Of a stretch of 64,000 nucleotides of DNA, positions 33,525 through 41,283 are shown piece by piece. Position numbers and translations under genes: made by a program. How positions within the stretch are numbered: position 1 is the first letter of the stretch; every line of letters begins with the position of its first letter. Location of the stretch: contig CAYZQO010000013.1 of assembly GCA_964480725.1 (NCBI GenBank), forward strand, positions 1 to 64,000, written 5' to 3'. The notes beneath the pieces were generated by a model. The model was not told the DNA's origin and searched no databases. It saw only the letters and a program-made list of their open reading frames with translations. The stretch is from JAFGBI01 sp964480725. GTDB taxonomy: Bacteria > Myxococcota_A > Polyangia > Polyangiales > Polyangiaceae.

Positions 33525-35663
33525 ATGGTGCTCCCGCGAGGCGCCGGTCGGGTCGACGCGCGCGACGGGGGACCGTCGGCTGCCGCCGACTGCTCGTCCC
33601 TGGAGAACGAGCTCGGTCGTCTCGATCAGGCCCTCCTCGACCTGAAGAGCTGCGAGGGATCTGAGGTCGTGCTCGTCCGCTGCGCGGCGCCGGACCACGA
33701 GCGGCGGCTCGTCGGCGTCCTCACCTCGCGAGCGCTCCGGCGGGGATTCGTCACGGCGACCCTGTCCCTCGCGGACCATGGCCTGGAGGCGCTCGACGGC
33801 CTGGTGCGCGCCGTCATCCGGGGGGTCGAGGCGCGTCAGGCGGAGGGGCAAGGGCTCCCGCTGCTGGCCGGCGCGTTCGCCGCCCGACACTCGCGCGACG
33901 CTGGGCCCCACTTCGACCGCGCGGTGGAGCGCTGGGGCGCGGTCGGGGATCTCTCGACGCTGTGTCGCCGACTGCTCGACCCGGCGACGGCGGAGCGCGC
34001 GGGCGTCGAGCTCGACGCCTGGATCGCAGGGACCGCGCTCTCGCGCGTCGAGGGGCACGCGACCGTTCGCGGTGCGCTCGGCGAACGCACGGCTCGGCGC
34101 GCCCTAGCGGAGTTCACCCGCGTCGTGCGGGCGTTCGGCTACGGCGGCCTGCTCCTCTGCCTGGTGGACGGCGACCGCGTCGCGCGGCGCACCCCTCGGC
34201 AACGGGAGCGCGCCTACACGCTCCTGCGCGAGCTCATCGACAATTTCGACGGCGGGCGCGGGATGACCTCGACGCGGCTGGTCATCACCGGTGGGGCGCG
34301 GCTCTTCGAGGGGCCGAGCTCGCTCCGGTCGCTGCCGGCCCTCGCGAGCCGCGTCGAGGCTCCTGGCGCGGCAGCGCCGCCGCCGCCGCACCGGACCTGG
34401 GTGGACCTCGCGCTCGGCCCGCGCCCGCGGGTGGGGCCCCGCCCGGTGCCCGTCGCTCCCGAGGCCCGCCGCGCGCTGCGGGCGTTGATCCGCACGGCCC
34501 AAGGTCTGCCGCCGACAGAGGGCGTCGCCGCCCTGAGCGTCGGCCAGGAACGGATCGACGATCTCGTTCGAGGGTTGCTCGACCACGCGCGCCTCGCGGG
34601 CAGCGTCTTCTGGGTGCTCGTCGGCGAGTACGGCACGGGCAAGACCCACCTCCTGCTCCATCTGGCGGATCGCGCGCTCGCCGGGGGACACCCCGTGCTC
34701 CGGCTGAACCTCGAGCGGCTCAGTCTCGATCTAGGCAACCCCGCGCGCCATCTGCACCGGCTGCTCGACGATTCCGAGCTCCCCGGCCCGCGGCGTCGCA
34801 CTGCGCTCGAGTGGCTTGCGCGGATCACGCGGACGCCCGCGGCCAGCGCGGCGCTGCTGGCGGCGCTCGAGCGTGTTGCGGCGGAGCCCGGTGACGCGGC
34901 GCCCGCGGCGCGCTGCGCCTTGCGGGCTGCGCGCTCGGGGAGCGATCCCGCGCGGGGCGTGGAGTCGTACCTCGGCGCGCGCGACCTCGAGGCGAAGTCC
35001 GGCGCCCCCGCTCACCGGCGAGACGCCTACTCGCGCCTGCTGCTGTGGATCGAGCTGATGCGGCGGCTCGAGGGCTGGCAGGGTCCGGTACTCCTGATCG
35101 ACGAGGCGGAGAACCTCTACGTGTCGGGCGTCTCGCGCGCGCTCAGGCGCACGGCGCTCCGTTCGCTGGCGTTCTACTGCGGTGGGGCGCTGCCCTCGAC
35201 CTCGGTGGTGATGACGAGCACGCCGCGCGCGCTCGGTCGGCTCCGGTACGAGGCCGGGGAATTGCTGCACGACGTGAGCACCCGCGCGAGCTCGCTCGAG
35301 TGGGAGGACGCGCAGATGCTGCGTCACCGCCTGGTGCGGCTGGTGCCGCAGCCGGTCCCCGCGCTTGCCCGGGAGCACCGCGCCGAGCTCGTGGCCCGCG
35401 TCGTGGCGACCCACGCCCAGGTCCGTGGGGCGGGGGCACCCCTCGACGTTGCCGCCTGGGCGGACGAGTCGACGTCGCCGCGGACGCTGGTTCGTCGCCT
35501 GGTGGACGAACTCGAGGCGCGCTGGTGGCGCGCGCAGCAGCAGCGCGGCGTCGGCGCGTGCCCCCCCGGTGCGGATCAGCGCCCCTTGGAGTCGGCCTCG
35601 CGCACCGAGGACGGCCAGGAGTGGACGGAGTTCGAGGGCCGGATCTCAGAGCGCGTCGACTGA
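33525..35663 (+). CDS. Double DUF2791 (BrxD-like) ATPase, first copy degenerate
   Basis: A 712-residue protein with two related AAA-type halves. The C-terminal half (about 330-670) has Walker A GEYGTGKTHLL (Lys373), the following ALAGGHPVLRLNLERL and Walker B LLIDEAENL (Asp526-Glu527). The N-terminal half (about 30-290) keeps the fold signals, such as ELIDNFDGGRG and LVITGGARLFEG, but has no Walker A and has LCLVDGD where DE is expected. DUF2791 includes BrxD of BREX phage defence. Other BREX genes are not in the window. The start ATG 33525 has a GAGG-type site upstream. Confidence 0.8.
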   Translation: MVLPRGAGRVDARDGGPSAAADCSSLENELGRLDQALLDLKSCEGSEVVLVRCAAPDHERRLVGVLTSRALRRGFVTATLSLADHGLEALDGLVRAVIRGVEARQAEGQGLPLLAGAFAARHSRDAGPHFDRAVERWGAVGDLSTLCRRLLDPATAERAGVELDAWIAGTALSRVEGHATVRGALGERTARRALAEFTRVVRAFGYGGLLLCLVDGDRVARRTPRQRERAYTLLRELIDNFDGGRGMTSTRLVITGGARLFEGPSSLRSLPALASRVEAPGAAAPPPPHRTWVDLALGPRPRVGPRPVPVAPEARRALRALIRTAQGLPPTEGVAALSVGQERIDDLVRGLLDHARLAGSVFWVLVGEYGTGKTHLLLHLADRALAGGHPVLRLNLERLSLDLGNPARHLHRLLDDSELPGPRRRTALEWLARITRTPAASAALLAALERVAAEPGDAAPAARCALRAARSGSDPARGVESYLGARDLEAKSGAPAHRRDAYSRLLLWIELMRRLEGWQGPVLLIDEAENLYVSGVSRALRRTALRSLAFYCGGALPSTSVVMTSTPRALGRLRYEAGELLHDVSTRASSLEWEDAQMLRHRLVRLVPQPVPALAREHRAELVARVVATHAQVRGAGAPLDVAAWADESTSPRTLVRRLVDELEARWWRAQQQRGVGACPPGADQRPLESASRTEDGQEWTEFEGRISERVD

Positions 35664-36022
35664 GCCGACGCCCCCCGTGCGGTGAGCGCGCGGTCGACCG
35701 CCTCCAGCAGCTCGTCCAGCGGCGCGTCGTGTGCCACCACGGCGCCCATCGGCGCCGCCCGGCGCGCGGCGCTGCTCCCGACGTCGCGCGCGGTGAAGAT
35801 GCGGGCGTGCAGCCGACCGAACCCGCTGAGCCGCGCCGCGAGGTGCATCCCGCTCCCGTCCGGGAGCTCGAGCTCGACCACGCCCACCTCGAACGGCTCG
35901 CTGAGCGCCTCGGCCTCGCGCGCGCTCCCCACGGGGACAACGGAGTGTCCTCGTGTCGCCAGCGCCCGCGCGACGTCGCGCCTCATGGACCGATCCGGCT
36001 GCACGATGATGATGCGCCCCAC
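35576..36022 (-). CDS. Receiver-like protein with Glu at the phospho-acceptor site
   Basis: A 148-residue single receiver domain. The acidic pocket is reduced to Asp10, the phospho-acceptor Asp is Glu50 (VVELELPDGSG), Thr77 is kept and the conserved Lys before Pro is Ala100. It probably cannot be phosphorylated, and Glu may mimic the active state. The start is GTG 36022 and the last 88 nt overlap the end of the convergent ATPase gene, so the last residues are less certain. Confidence 0.65.
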   Translation of the reverse strand: MGRIIIVQPDRSMRRDVARALATRGHSVVPVGSAREAEALSEPFEVGVVELELPDGSGMHLAARLSGFGRLHARIFTARDVGSSAARRAAPMGAVVAHDAPLDELLEAVDRALTARGASAQSTRSEIRPSNSVHSWPSSVREADSKGR

Positions 36023-36170
36023 GGTGCCCCCCTTGCTACAGGCGAGAAACCCTAGCACGTCCCCCGGCGGGCGTCGCGCGCCGCCCCTTCGGATCGCCGG
36101 CGGCCCGGCGGCCAAACCGGGGGGGTCCCGAAGGGACCGGTTGGGGGGTCGACCCGAGCGTGGGTCGGCC

Positions 36171-36176
36171 TACGCT
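36171..36176 (+). promoter_or_regulatory. -10-like TACGCT upstream of the Ser/Thr kinase
   Basis: TACGCT lies 5 nt before an in-frame GTG at 36182 and 59 nt before the chosen ATG 36236. If it is used, the kinase either has a leader of about 53 nt or starts 18 residues earlier. Confidence 0.3.
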
Positions 36177-36235
36177 TGCGGGTGACCCGCCGGCGCGGAC
36201 GCTCTGGGTCGGGGTGTGGTCAACGGGACAGCCCC

Positions 36236-37558
36236 ATGGGTGACAGGCAGCGCTACAGGATCGTCGAGCGGCTCGCAGCCGGCGGGATGGCGGAGGTGTT
36301 CCGCGGTGAGAGCGCGGGGATCGAGGGGTTTCGCAAGAAGGTCGCCATCAAGCGCGTCTTGCCGAAGCTGTCGGCGAACCGTGACTTCATCAACATGTTC
36401 CTCGACGAGGCGCGCCTCTGCGCCTACCTCAGCCACTCGCGTTGCGTGCAGGTGTTCGACATCGGTGAGGCGGCGGGCGCCCACTTCATCGTGATGGAGT
36501 TCGTCGATGGGGCCGACCTGAAGGAGGTGATGGACCACCTCGGGGCCCGGGGCGCGGCGTTCCCCACGGCCACGGCCTGCCTGGTGGCGCTGCAGATCTG
36601 CGAGGGTCTGGCCTACGCGCACGACGCCGTCGATCACAGCGGCCAACCGCTGAACATCGTCCATCGTGACATCTCGCCGCACAATGTCCTCATCACCCGG
36701 TTCGGAGAGGTGAAGCTGGTCGACTTCGGGCTCGCCAAGGCCAGCTCGCACCTGACCCAGGAGGACGAGGACATCGTCAAAGGCAAGTTCGGGTACCTCG
36801 CGCCCGAGGTGACGCTGGGCCGGGGCGCGGATCGTCGCGTCGACATCTTCGCCGCGGGCATCATCCTCTGGGAGCTGCTCGCCGGGCGACGGCTCTTCCA
36901 GGGAGAGAACGACGTCGAGACGTTTCGCCTGGTGCAGGTCGCGCGGGTGCCGGACATCCGCGAGCTGCGTCCCGAAGTGACCGCGGAGGTTGCCCATGTC
37001 CTGGCGCGCGCGCTGGCGCCGGAGCCGTCGGGTCGCTACGCGACGGCGCACGAGATGGCGCGGGACCTCGGCGTCACCCTCGGCCGGATCGGGCAGCCGG
37101 TGACCTACCTCGACCTGGCGGAGCTCGTGTCCGCCGCCGCCGAGGCACGTCGTCGGCGTGGACGCGGGCACCAGCGGTCGCCGAGCGATCTGGTCGGTGA
37201 CATCGTCCTCGACGCGCTGCACACCTTCTCCAGCGAGGACGCCGGGGAGCAGCCCACGTCGCTGGGTGCCGCGGGCGTGGAGCCCGGAGCGGGGGATTTC
37301 GTGGATCCGACGGCATGGGGTCTGGACGAGGAATTCGGCGATCTCTTCGCGGAGCCCCGCCCGCGGTCTCGCGTGGCGGCGCCGCGGTCTCGCGTGGCGG
37401 CGCCGCCCGTGTCCGACTCTCCCGCGCCACCGCCGGCGGGGCCCGTCGCGCCCCCGCCGCCGCGCCGCTCGGCGGCCGAGCGCGCGCGCGCCACCTCCAC
37501 CGTCCCGCTGCCGCCGCCGAGAAACGCGCCTTGGTGGCGGCGCTGGTTCACCGGGTGA
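36236..37558 (+). CDS. Ser/Thr protein kinase with HRDIS catalytic loop and Pro-rich tail
   Basis: A 440-residue kinase. The domain spans about 7-290: glycine loop AAGGMAEVF, Lys39 in VAIKRV, catalytic loop HRDISPHN with Asp145 and Ser147 in place of the usual Lys, DFG at Asp163 and APEV. The Lys-to-Ser loop is common in myxobacterial kinases. The C-terminal 150 residues are disordered, Pro/Arg-rich and end in WWRRWFTG; a membrane or partner contact by this Trp-rich end is possible. No transmembrane helix is present. Confidence 0.9.
   Translation: MGDRQRYRIVERLAAGGMAEVFRGESAGIEGFRKKVAIKRVLPKLSANRDFINMFLDEARLCAYLSHSRCVQVFDIGEAAGAHFIVMEFVDGADLKEVMDHLGARGAAFPTATACLVALQICEGLAYAHDAVDHSGQPLNIVHRDISPHNVLITRFGEVKLVDFGLAKASSHLTQEDEDIVKGKFGYLAPEVTLGRGADRRVDIFAAGIILWELLAGRRLFQGENDVETFRLVQVARVPDIRELRPEVTAEVAHVLARALAPEPSGRYATAHEMARDLGVTLGRIGQPVTYLDLAELVSAAAEARRRRGRGHQRSPSDLVGDIVLDALHTFSSEDAGEQPTSLGAAGVEPGAGDFVDPTAWGLDEEFGDLFAEPRPRSRVAAPRSRVAAPPVSDSPAPPPAGPVAPPPPRRSAAERARATSTVPLPPPRNAPWWRRWFTG
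37361..37404 (+). repeat. 21-bp direct duplication in the kinase tail
   Basis: The unit CCGCGGTCTCGCGTGGCGGC plus one G occurs twice in tandem, coding for PRSRVAA twice. It lies in the disordered tail. Confidence 0.8.
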
Positions 37559-37575
37559 GCCAGTGGGCGGGCTCT

Positions 37576-37740
37576 AGAGCACCGATCGGTTTGCCAACGG
37601 CGTCGGCGCCCTGAAGAAGGACCCCCTGGCACCACTGGTTGCCAGGGGCGAGGGGGGTCCCCAGGGCGCCTTCGGCGGAGTCTGCTGCTCGCACGGGGCT
37701 TGGGGTCATTGATTCTTCGGGGCAAGCAAACCGATTGCCG
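37576..37740 (+). repeat. Dispersed hairpin repeat, copy B (longest copy)
   Basis: Left end ACCGATCGGTTTGCCAACGG (37581-37600), right end GGCAAGCAAACCGATTGCCG (37721-37740); the two ends share an inverted ATCGGTTTGC. The centre folds: GGCGCCCTG (37605-37613) pairs with CAGGGCGCC (37662-37670), GGAC with GTCC, and CCCCTGGCA (37623-37631) with TGCCAGGGG (37640-37648). It lies between convergent genes (kinase and archaemetzincin) and could also end transcription. Confidence 0.8.
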
Positions 37741-37742
37741 TC

Positions 37743-38555
37743 CTAGGGCCAGGGGATGGTGTCATCGTCGGCCACGACCACGATTCCGCGCGCCGCGAGC
37801 AGCGCTCGGCATCGGGGGCACAGATCGTGCTCGCGATCGCAGGTGAGGACCGTCCCGCGCGCGTCCTCCATCAGGCAGCCGAGGTTCGGGCAGTGCTCGA
37901 GACCGAGGGTGTGGCCGATTTCATGCACGGCGACCTTGCCGAGTCGCGCCCGCGCCTGCTCCGGCGTGCGCGTGCCGCGCCCCGTCCGAAACTTGCTGAT
38001 CACGCACGCGCTACCGTCGATGGTAGCCAGACCGAGGATCCCCCAGTCGGCGACGTCCCCCTTCGTCGTCGAGATGTCCGCGCCGGTGAGCCCGAGGATG
38101 CGGTGTCCGTCCGGTGGGAGGCGCTCGGCGAGCAACTCGAGCAGCTTCTCCGCGCGGTACCGGGTGCCGGCCGGGTTGCGCGTCGAGTCGGGGAGCGGGA
38201 TCCGTGGGAGGCGACGCAGGGCGAACGGGTAGAAGGCCGCCAGCGAGCGCTCGACGAAGGCGACGTCGACCTCGGGGAGCTCCTCGCCGAGCGGCTGCAC
38301 CCAGAGGGTGAGGGGCTCGCTGGCGTCGGCGCCGCGCTGGGCCGTGGCGTCCGGGGGAGCTCCCGCGTCCTCCGTCACCGACGCGATGGCGCTGGACGCG
38401 GGGTCGCCGCTCCGCGGCGGGCTCACGACCGGGGACGCGCTCGCGCTCGCTCCGGTGGCGACGGCCGCGGTGGCGGGCAGCGTGGGATCGCGCGCGCAGC
38501 CGTCGGCGACGAGCGCGACGAGCACCGCCGCCACGATGAGGACCGCACGAACCAC
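37743..38555 (-). CDS. Archaemetzincin-type zinc metalloprotease, putative lipoprotein
   Basis: A 270-residue protein. The signal peptide ends in LVADGC, a lipobox, and about 60 low-complexity residues follow. The catalytic site is HEIGHTLGLEHCPNLGCLM, the archaemetzincin form HExxHxxGxxH-C-x4-C-x-M, followed 17 residues later by CPRC, the structural zinc site. Members are aminopeptidase-like metzincins, mostly cytoplasmic in archaea; an exported lipid-anchored form is notable. GTG 38555 is supported by TACGCT 7 nt upstream. Confidence 0.88.
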   Translation of the reverse strand: MVRAVLIVAAVLVALVADGCARDPTLPATAAVATGASASASPVVSPPRSGDPASSAIASVTEDAGAPPDATAQRGADASEPLTLWVQPLGEELPEVDVAFVERSLAAFYPFALRRLPRIPLPDSTRNPAGTRYRAEKLLELLAERLPPDGHRILGLTGADISTTKGDVADWGILGLATIDGSACVISKFRTGRGTRTPEQARARLGKVAVHEIGHTLGLEHCPNLGCLMEDARGTVLTCDREHDLCPRCRALLAARGIVVVADDDTIPWP

Positions 38556-38562
38556 GCTGTCC

Positions 38563-38568
38563 AGCGTA
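38563..38568 (-). promoter_or_regulatory. -10-like TACGCT before the archaemetzincin gene
   Basis: On the minus strand TACGCT (38568-38563) ends 7 nt before GTG 38555 with no Shine-Dalgarno in between, as expected for a leaderless transcript. Confidence 0.4.
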
Positions 38569-38717
38569 GCCCGGCACGCTGCCGGCCGCACCGAGGGGGC
38601 AACTCTGGCGCCGGAACGGGGCTGCCCGTGGGAGGGCGGAAGGGCCCGCGGCGCTCCGGCGTTTCCCCTCCGTTGGACACGGTCGCTCCCGGCTTTCATG
38701 CGACGACGCCCCCGCGC

Positions 38718-40097
38718 TTGCGGGCCGACGTCGGCCCCGCGCTGTTGGTGCGGGAGCTCGGAGCGCTGGGGGCGGTCGCCGCCCCGCTCGTCTCCGCGAA
38801 CCTGGCGCAGCTCTGGCTCGGGATGGTCGAGGCCGCCGTGGTCGGGCGTCTGGGGGCGCCGGAGCTCGGGGCACTGGGACTCGGCTCGACCCTCTTTTTC
38901 ACCATCGCGGTCCCAGCGGCGGGCCTCCTGCTCGGCTTCGAGCCGCTCATCGCGCAGGCGGTCGGCGCTGGGGACGCTGCACGGGCGCGGCGTCTGGTCC
39001 GAACCGCTCTCGGCCTGGCGACGCTCTCGAGCCTGCCCCTTGCGCTGGTGGGGCTCGTCGTGGCCTCCCGGCTCCAGGGGCTCGGGATCCCAGCCCACAC
39101 GGCCGATCTCGCGCGCGGCTACCTCCTCGTTCGGCTGCTTGGGCTCTGGCCACACCTCGCGTTCGTCGCTGCGCGACTCCACGCGCAGGCGGTCGGTCGC
39201 GCTCCGGCGGTGCTCCGCGCGACCGCCGTGGCTGCCGTCCTCCACCTGCCGCTCACGATCCTGCTCGTGCTCGGGGACGAGGCGTTCGTGGCCGTGGGGC
39301 TCCCGCTCCGCGCGCCGCTGCTGCCCGCCCTCGGGCTCGTCGGGGCTGCGGCGGCGAGCGCCATGGCGAGCGCGGTCGCCGTCCTCGGTCTCGTCGTGGC
39401 GCCGACGGCGGCGCCGGTGGCGCGGTCGCGGCGCGCCCTCGACGGCGAGCCGCCATGGACCGCCCTGCGACTCGGTGTCCCGGTGGCGCTGGGGATGCTC
39501 GCCGAGCAGGGGATCTTCACCCTCGTCACCGTGCTGGTGGGAGGCCTCGCGGCGTCCACCTTGGCGGCGCACCAGATCGCCATGACCTACGTCGGCGGCG
39601 TCTTCATGGTACCGCTCGCCATCGGCGCGGCCGCGGCGGTCCGCGCGGGGATCGCGGTGGGACGCGGCGACGCGCCGGGCGTGCGGCGCGCCGGGTTGGC
39701 GGCGGTCGGCGGGGTCACGGCGCTGATGGCGGTCGTGGCGGGGCTCTGCCTGGCGGCGCCGGGCGCGCTCGCGGCGCCCTTCACCGACGACCCTCGCGTG
39801 CTCGGCGCCGTCACGCCGCTGCTGCGCGTCGCGGCCGCGTTCGTCGTGGTGGACGGCGTGCAGGTCACGCTGGTCGGCGCGCTCCGCGGTGCCGGCGACA
39901 CGCGGTTCACGGCGCTGGCCACCGTCGCGGGCCATTTCGGGATCGGGCTGCCGCTCGGGTGCCTGCTCGCGTGGCCCCTCGGCCTCGGCGCGGAGGGGCT
40001 CTGGTGGGGGCTCACCGGCGGGTTGCTCGTCGTGGCGGCGGCGCTCGGTCACCGCTTCGCGGTGCTGACGCGCCGTTTCGTCCCGGTGACGACCTAG
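38718..40097 (+). CDS. MATE family efflux transporter
   Basis: A 459-residue membrane protein with about twelve helices in two homologous halves. Typical MATE signals are ANLAQLWLGMVEAAVVGRLG in helix 1-2, GFEPLIAQAVGAGD, and in the second half AAHQIAMTYVGG and GALRGAGDTRF. These carriers expel cationic drugs or metabolites using Na or H gradients; the substrate is unknown. The start is TTG 38718; TTG 38673 would add 15 residues. It is followed by a strong hairpin that is also a repeat-family copy. Confidence 0.85.
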   Translation: MRADVGPALLVRELGALGAVAAPLVSANLAQLWLGMVEAAVVGRLGAPELGALGLGSTLFFTIAVPAAGLLLGFEPLIAQAVGAGDAARARRLVRTALGLATLSSLPLALVGLVVASRLQGLGIPAHTADLARGYLLVRLLGLWPHLAFVAARLHAQAVGRAPAVLRATAVAAVLHLPLTILLVLGDEAFVAVGLPLRAPLLPALGLVGAAAASAMASAVAVLGLVVAPTAAPVARSRRALDGEPPWTALRLGVPVALGMLAEQGIFTLVTVLVGGLAASTLAAHQIAMTYVGGVFMVPLAIGAAAAVRAGIAVGRGDAPGVRRAGLAAVGGVTALMAVVAGLCLAAPGALAAPFTDDPRVLGAVTPLLRVAAAFVVVDGVQVTLVGALRGAGDTRFTALATVAGHFGIGLPLGCLLAWPLGLGAEGLWWGLTGGLLVVAAALGHRFAVLTRRFVPVTT

Positions 40098-40104
40098 CGC
40101 AGCG

Positions 40105-40225
40105 AGCGATCCGAACTCGCCGGGGGCGTCCCGGGGAGGTTTCCGCGCCCCTGGCAAGCAGCGGTGCCAGGGGCGCGTTTCTCGGGACGCGACGCAGTTG
40201 GCGAACTGAGCGGCCCCCCTGCGTC
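40105..40225 (-). repeat. Dispersed hairpin repeat, copy F, with perfect 13-bp stem
   Basis: On the minus strand CAGTTCGCCAACTGCGTCG aligns with the left end of copy B, and CGCCCCTGGCACCGCTGCTT plus TGCCAGGGGCG aligns with its hairpin. The stem is CGCGCCCCTGGCA (40144-40156) with TGCCAGGGGCGCG (40165-40177) and an 8-nt loop, followed by TTT. The right end of the element is poorly kept. Confidence 0.6.
40144..40180 (+). terminator. Possible terminator of the MATE gene
   Basis: The perfect 13-bp GC-rich stem lies 46 nt after the MATE stop and is followed by TTT. The T run is short for an intrinsic terminator, but the stem is strong. Confidence 0.4.
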
Positions 40226-40244
40226 TGCCGCTACACCGAGCGAG

Positions 40245-40273
40245 TTGGCGTCGCTCTCGGGCGGGGGTACCGT
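40245..40273 (+). promoter_or_regulatory. Likely promoter of the Cys-rich lipoprotein gene
   Basis: TTGGCG (40245-40250), 17 nt, TACCGT (40268-40273), then 6 nt to ATG 40280. The spacing is ideal and the transcript would be leaderless. Confidence 0.5.
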
Positions 40274-40279
40274 GAGCCC

Positions 40280-41158
40280 ATGAGCTGGCGCCGCGCCGTC
40301 GGGTGGGCGCTCCTACCGCTGCTCTCGTTCGGGCCGCTCGCGCAGACGGGCTGCAAGGGTTGCCAGCGCTCGGCGCGCCGACGCCCGCCGGTCCCCCACC
40401 AGGTCCGCCCCGAGTGCGAGGCGGCGGAGGACTGCGCCGACGACGAGCCCTGCACTGAGGAGGACTGCGTCGGGGGACGCTGCGAGAGCACGCCGGTGTC
40501 CGCGGGGGAGCCCTGTTCGGAGCCCTCGCCGTGCGAGGCGTCCCGGGTCTGCGACGGACGCGGGCGCTGCGTCGCGGGCCCCGGGCCGGTCATCGACGAC
40601 GGCGACCCTTGCACGCTGGACGAATGCGATCCTTTGCGCGGCGTCGTGCACGCGCCGGTGCCGGTCGACGACGGAGACGCCTGCACCCGGGATGCGTGCG
40701 ATCCGCGCACCGGCGCCGTCACCCACGACCCCGTGGACCTCGACGATCGGGACGACTGCACCTTCGACAGCTGCGATCCGCGGACGGGCGTCGCCCACCA
40801 GCGGCCGAGCCCCATCCACGCTTGCGGCACCGGGTGCGGCGCGGGCTATCACGCGGCCTCCCGCGCACCGAGCGCGGACTGTCCGGGCGGGCTGCGCAGC
40901 TACTGCGTGCCGGACTGTGGGCCCTCCTTCTACAGCTGCGAGGGCGCCTGCCCCGCGGGCTACCACGTGGCCACCCGCTCGGTGGGGGCGCCCTGCGGGG
41001 ATCGCGCGGCGTCGGTGCTCTTCTGTCGGCGGAGCGAGGGCGCCTCGCTCACCACCTGCGAGGCGCGCTGCCCGGAGGGCTACCGCAAGGCGTCCGAGGC
41101 AGCGACGGCCCAGTGCGGCGCGACCGAGGCGAGGCTCAAGAGCTGCGTGCGGCAGTGA
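40280..41158 (+). CDS. Cys-rich lipoprotein with CDPxTG repeats
   Basis: A 292-residue protein. The signal peptide ends in LAQTGC, a lipobox with Cys25. The middle has three repeats of the form DDGDxCTxDxCDPxxGxVxH, a pattern found in many myxobacterial surface proteins. The last 120 residues hold four related GYHxAS / GYRKAS units with paired Cys. All Cys probably form disulfides outside the cytoplasm. Ligand and function are unknown; calcium binding by the Asp-rich repeats is possible but not shown. Confidence 0.75.
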   Translation: MSWRRAVGWALLPLLSFGPLAQTGCKGCQRSARRRPPVPHQVRPECEAAEDCADDEPCTEEDCVGGRCESTPVSAGEPCSEPSPCEASRVCDGRGRCVAGPGPVIDDGDPCTLDECDPLRGVVHAPVPVDDGDACTRDACDPRTGAVTHDPVDLDDRDDCTFDSCDPRTGVAHQRPSPIHACGTGCGAGYHAASRAPSADCPGGLRSYCVPDCGPSFYSCEGACPAGYHVATRSVGAPCGDRAASVLFCRRSEGASLTTCEARCPEGYRKASEAATAQCGATEARLKSCVRQ

Positions 41159-41283
41159 GCCGAGGCGGCGCCCGCCGGCGATCTCGAGCGCATCGGGGGC
41201 TTCCGGTCCCCGGGGTCACGTGGGATCCTCCCCGCCCCGCGGGGGCCGAACCCCCCCGGGCCCAAGCCAGGAGAAGCGGACCG

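Noticed and set aside
38556..40157. Minus-strand open frame upstream of the archaemetzincin
   Set aside because: It is antisense to the MATE gene and is made of Arg/Gln/Gly-rich shadow sequence; the lipoprotein signal sets the start at 38555.
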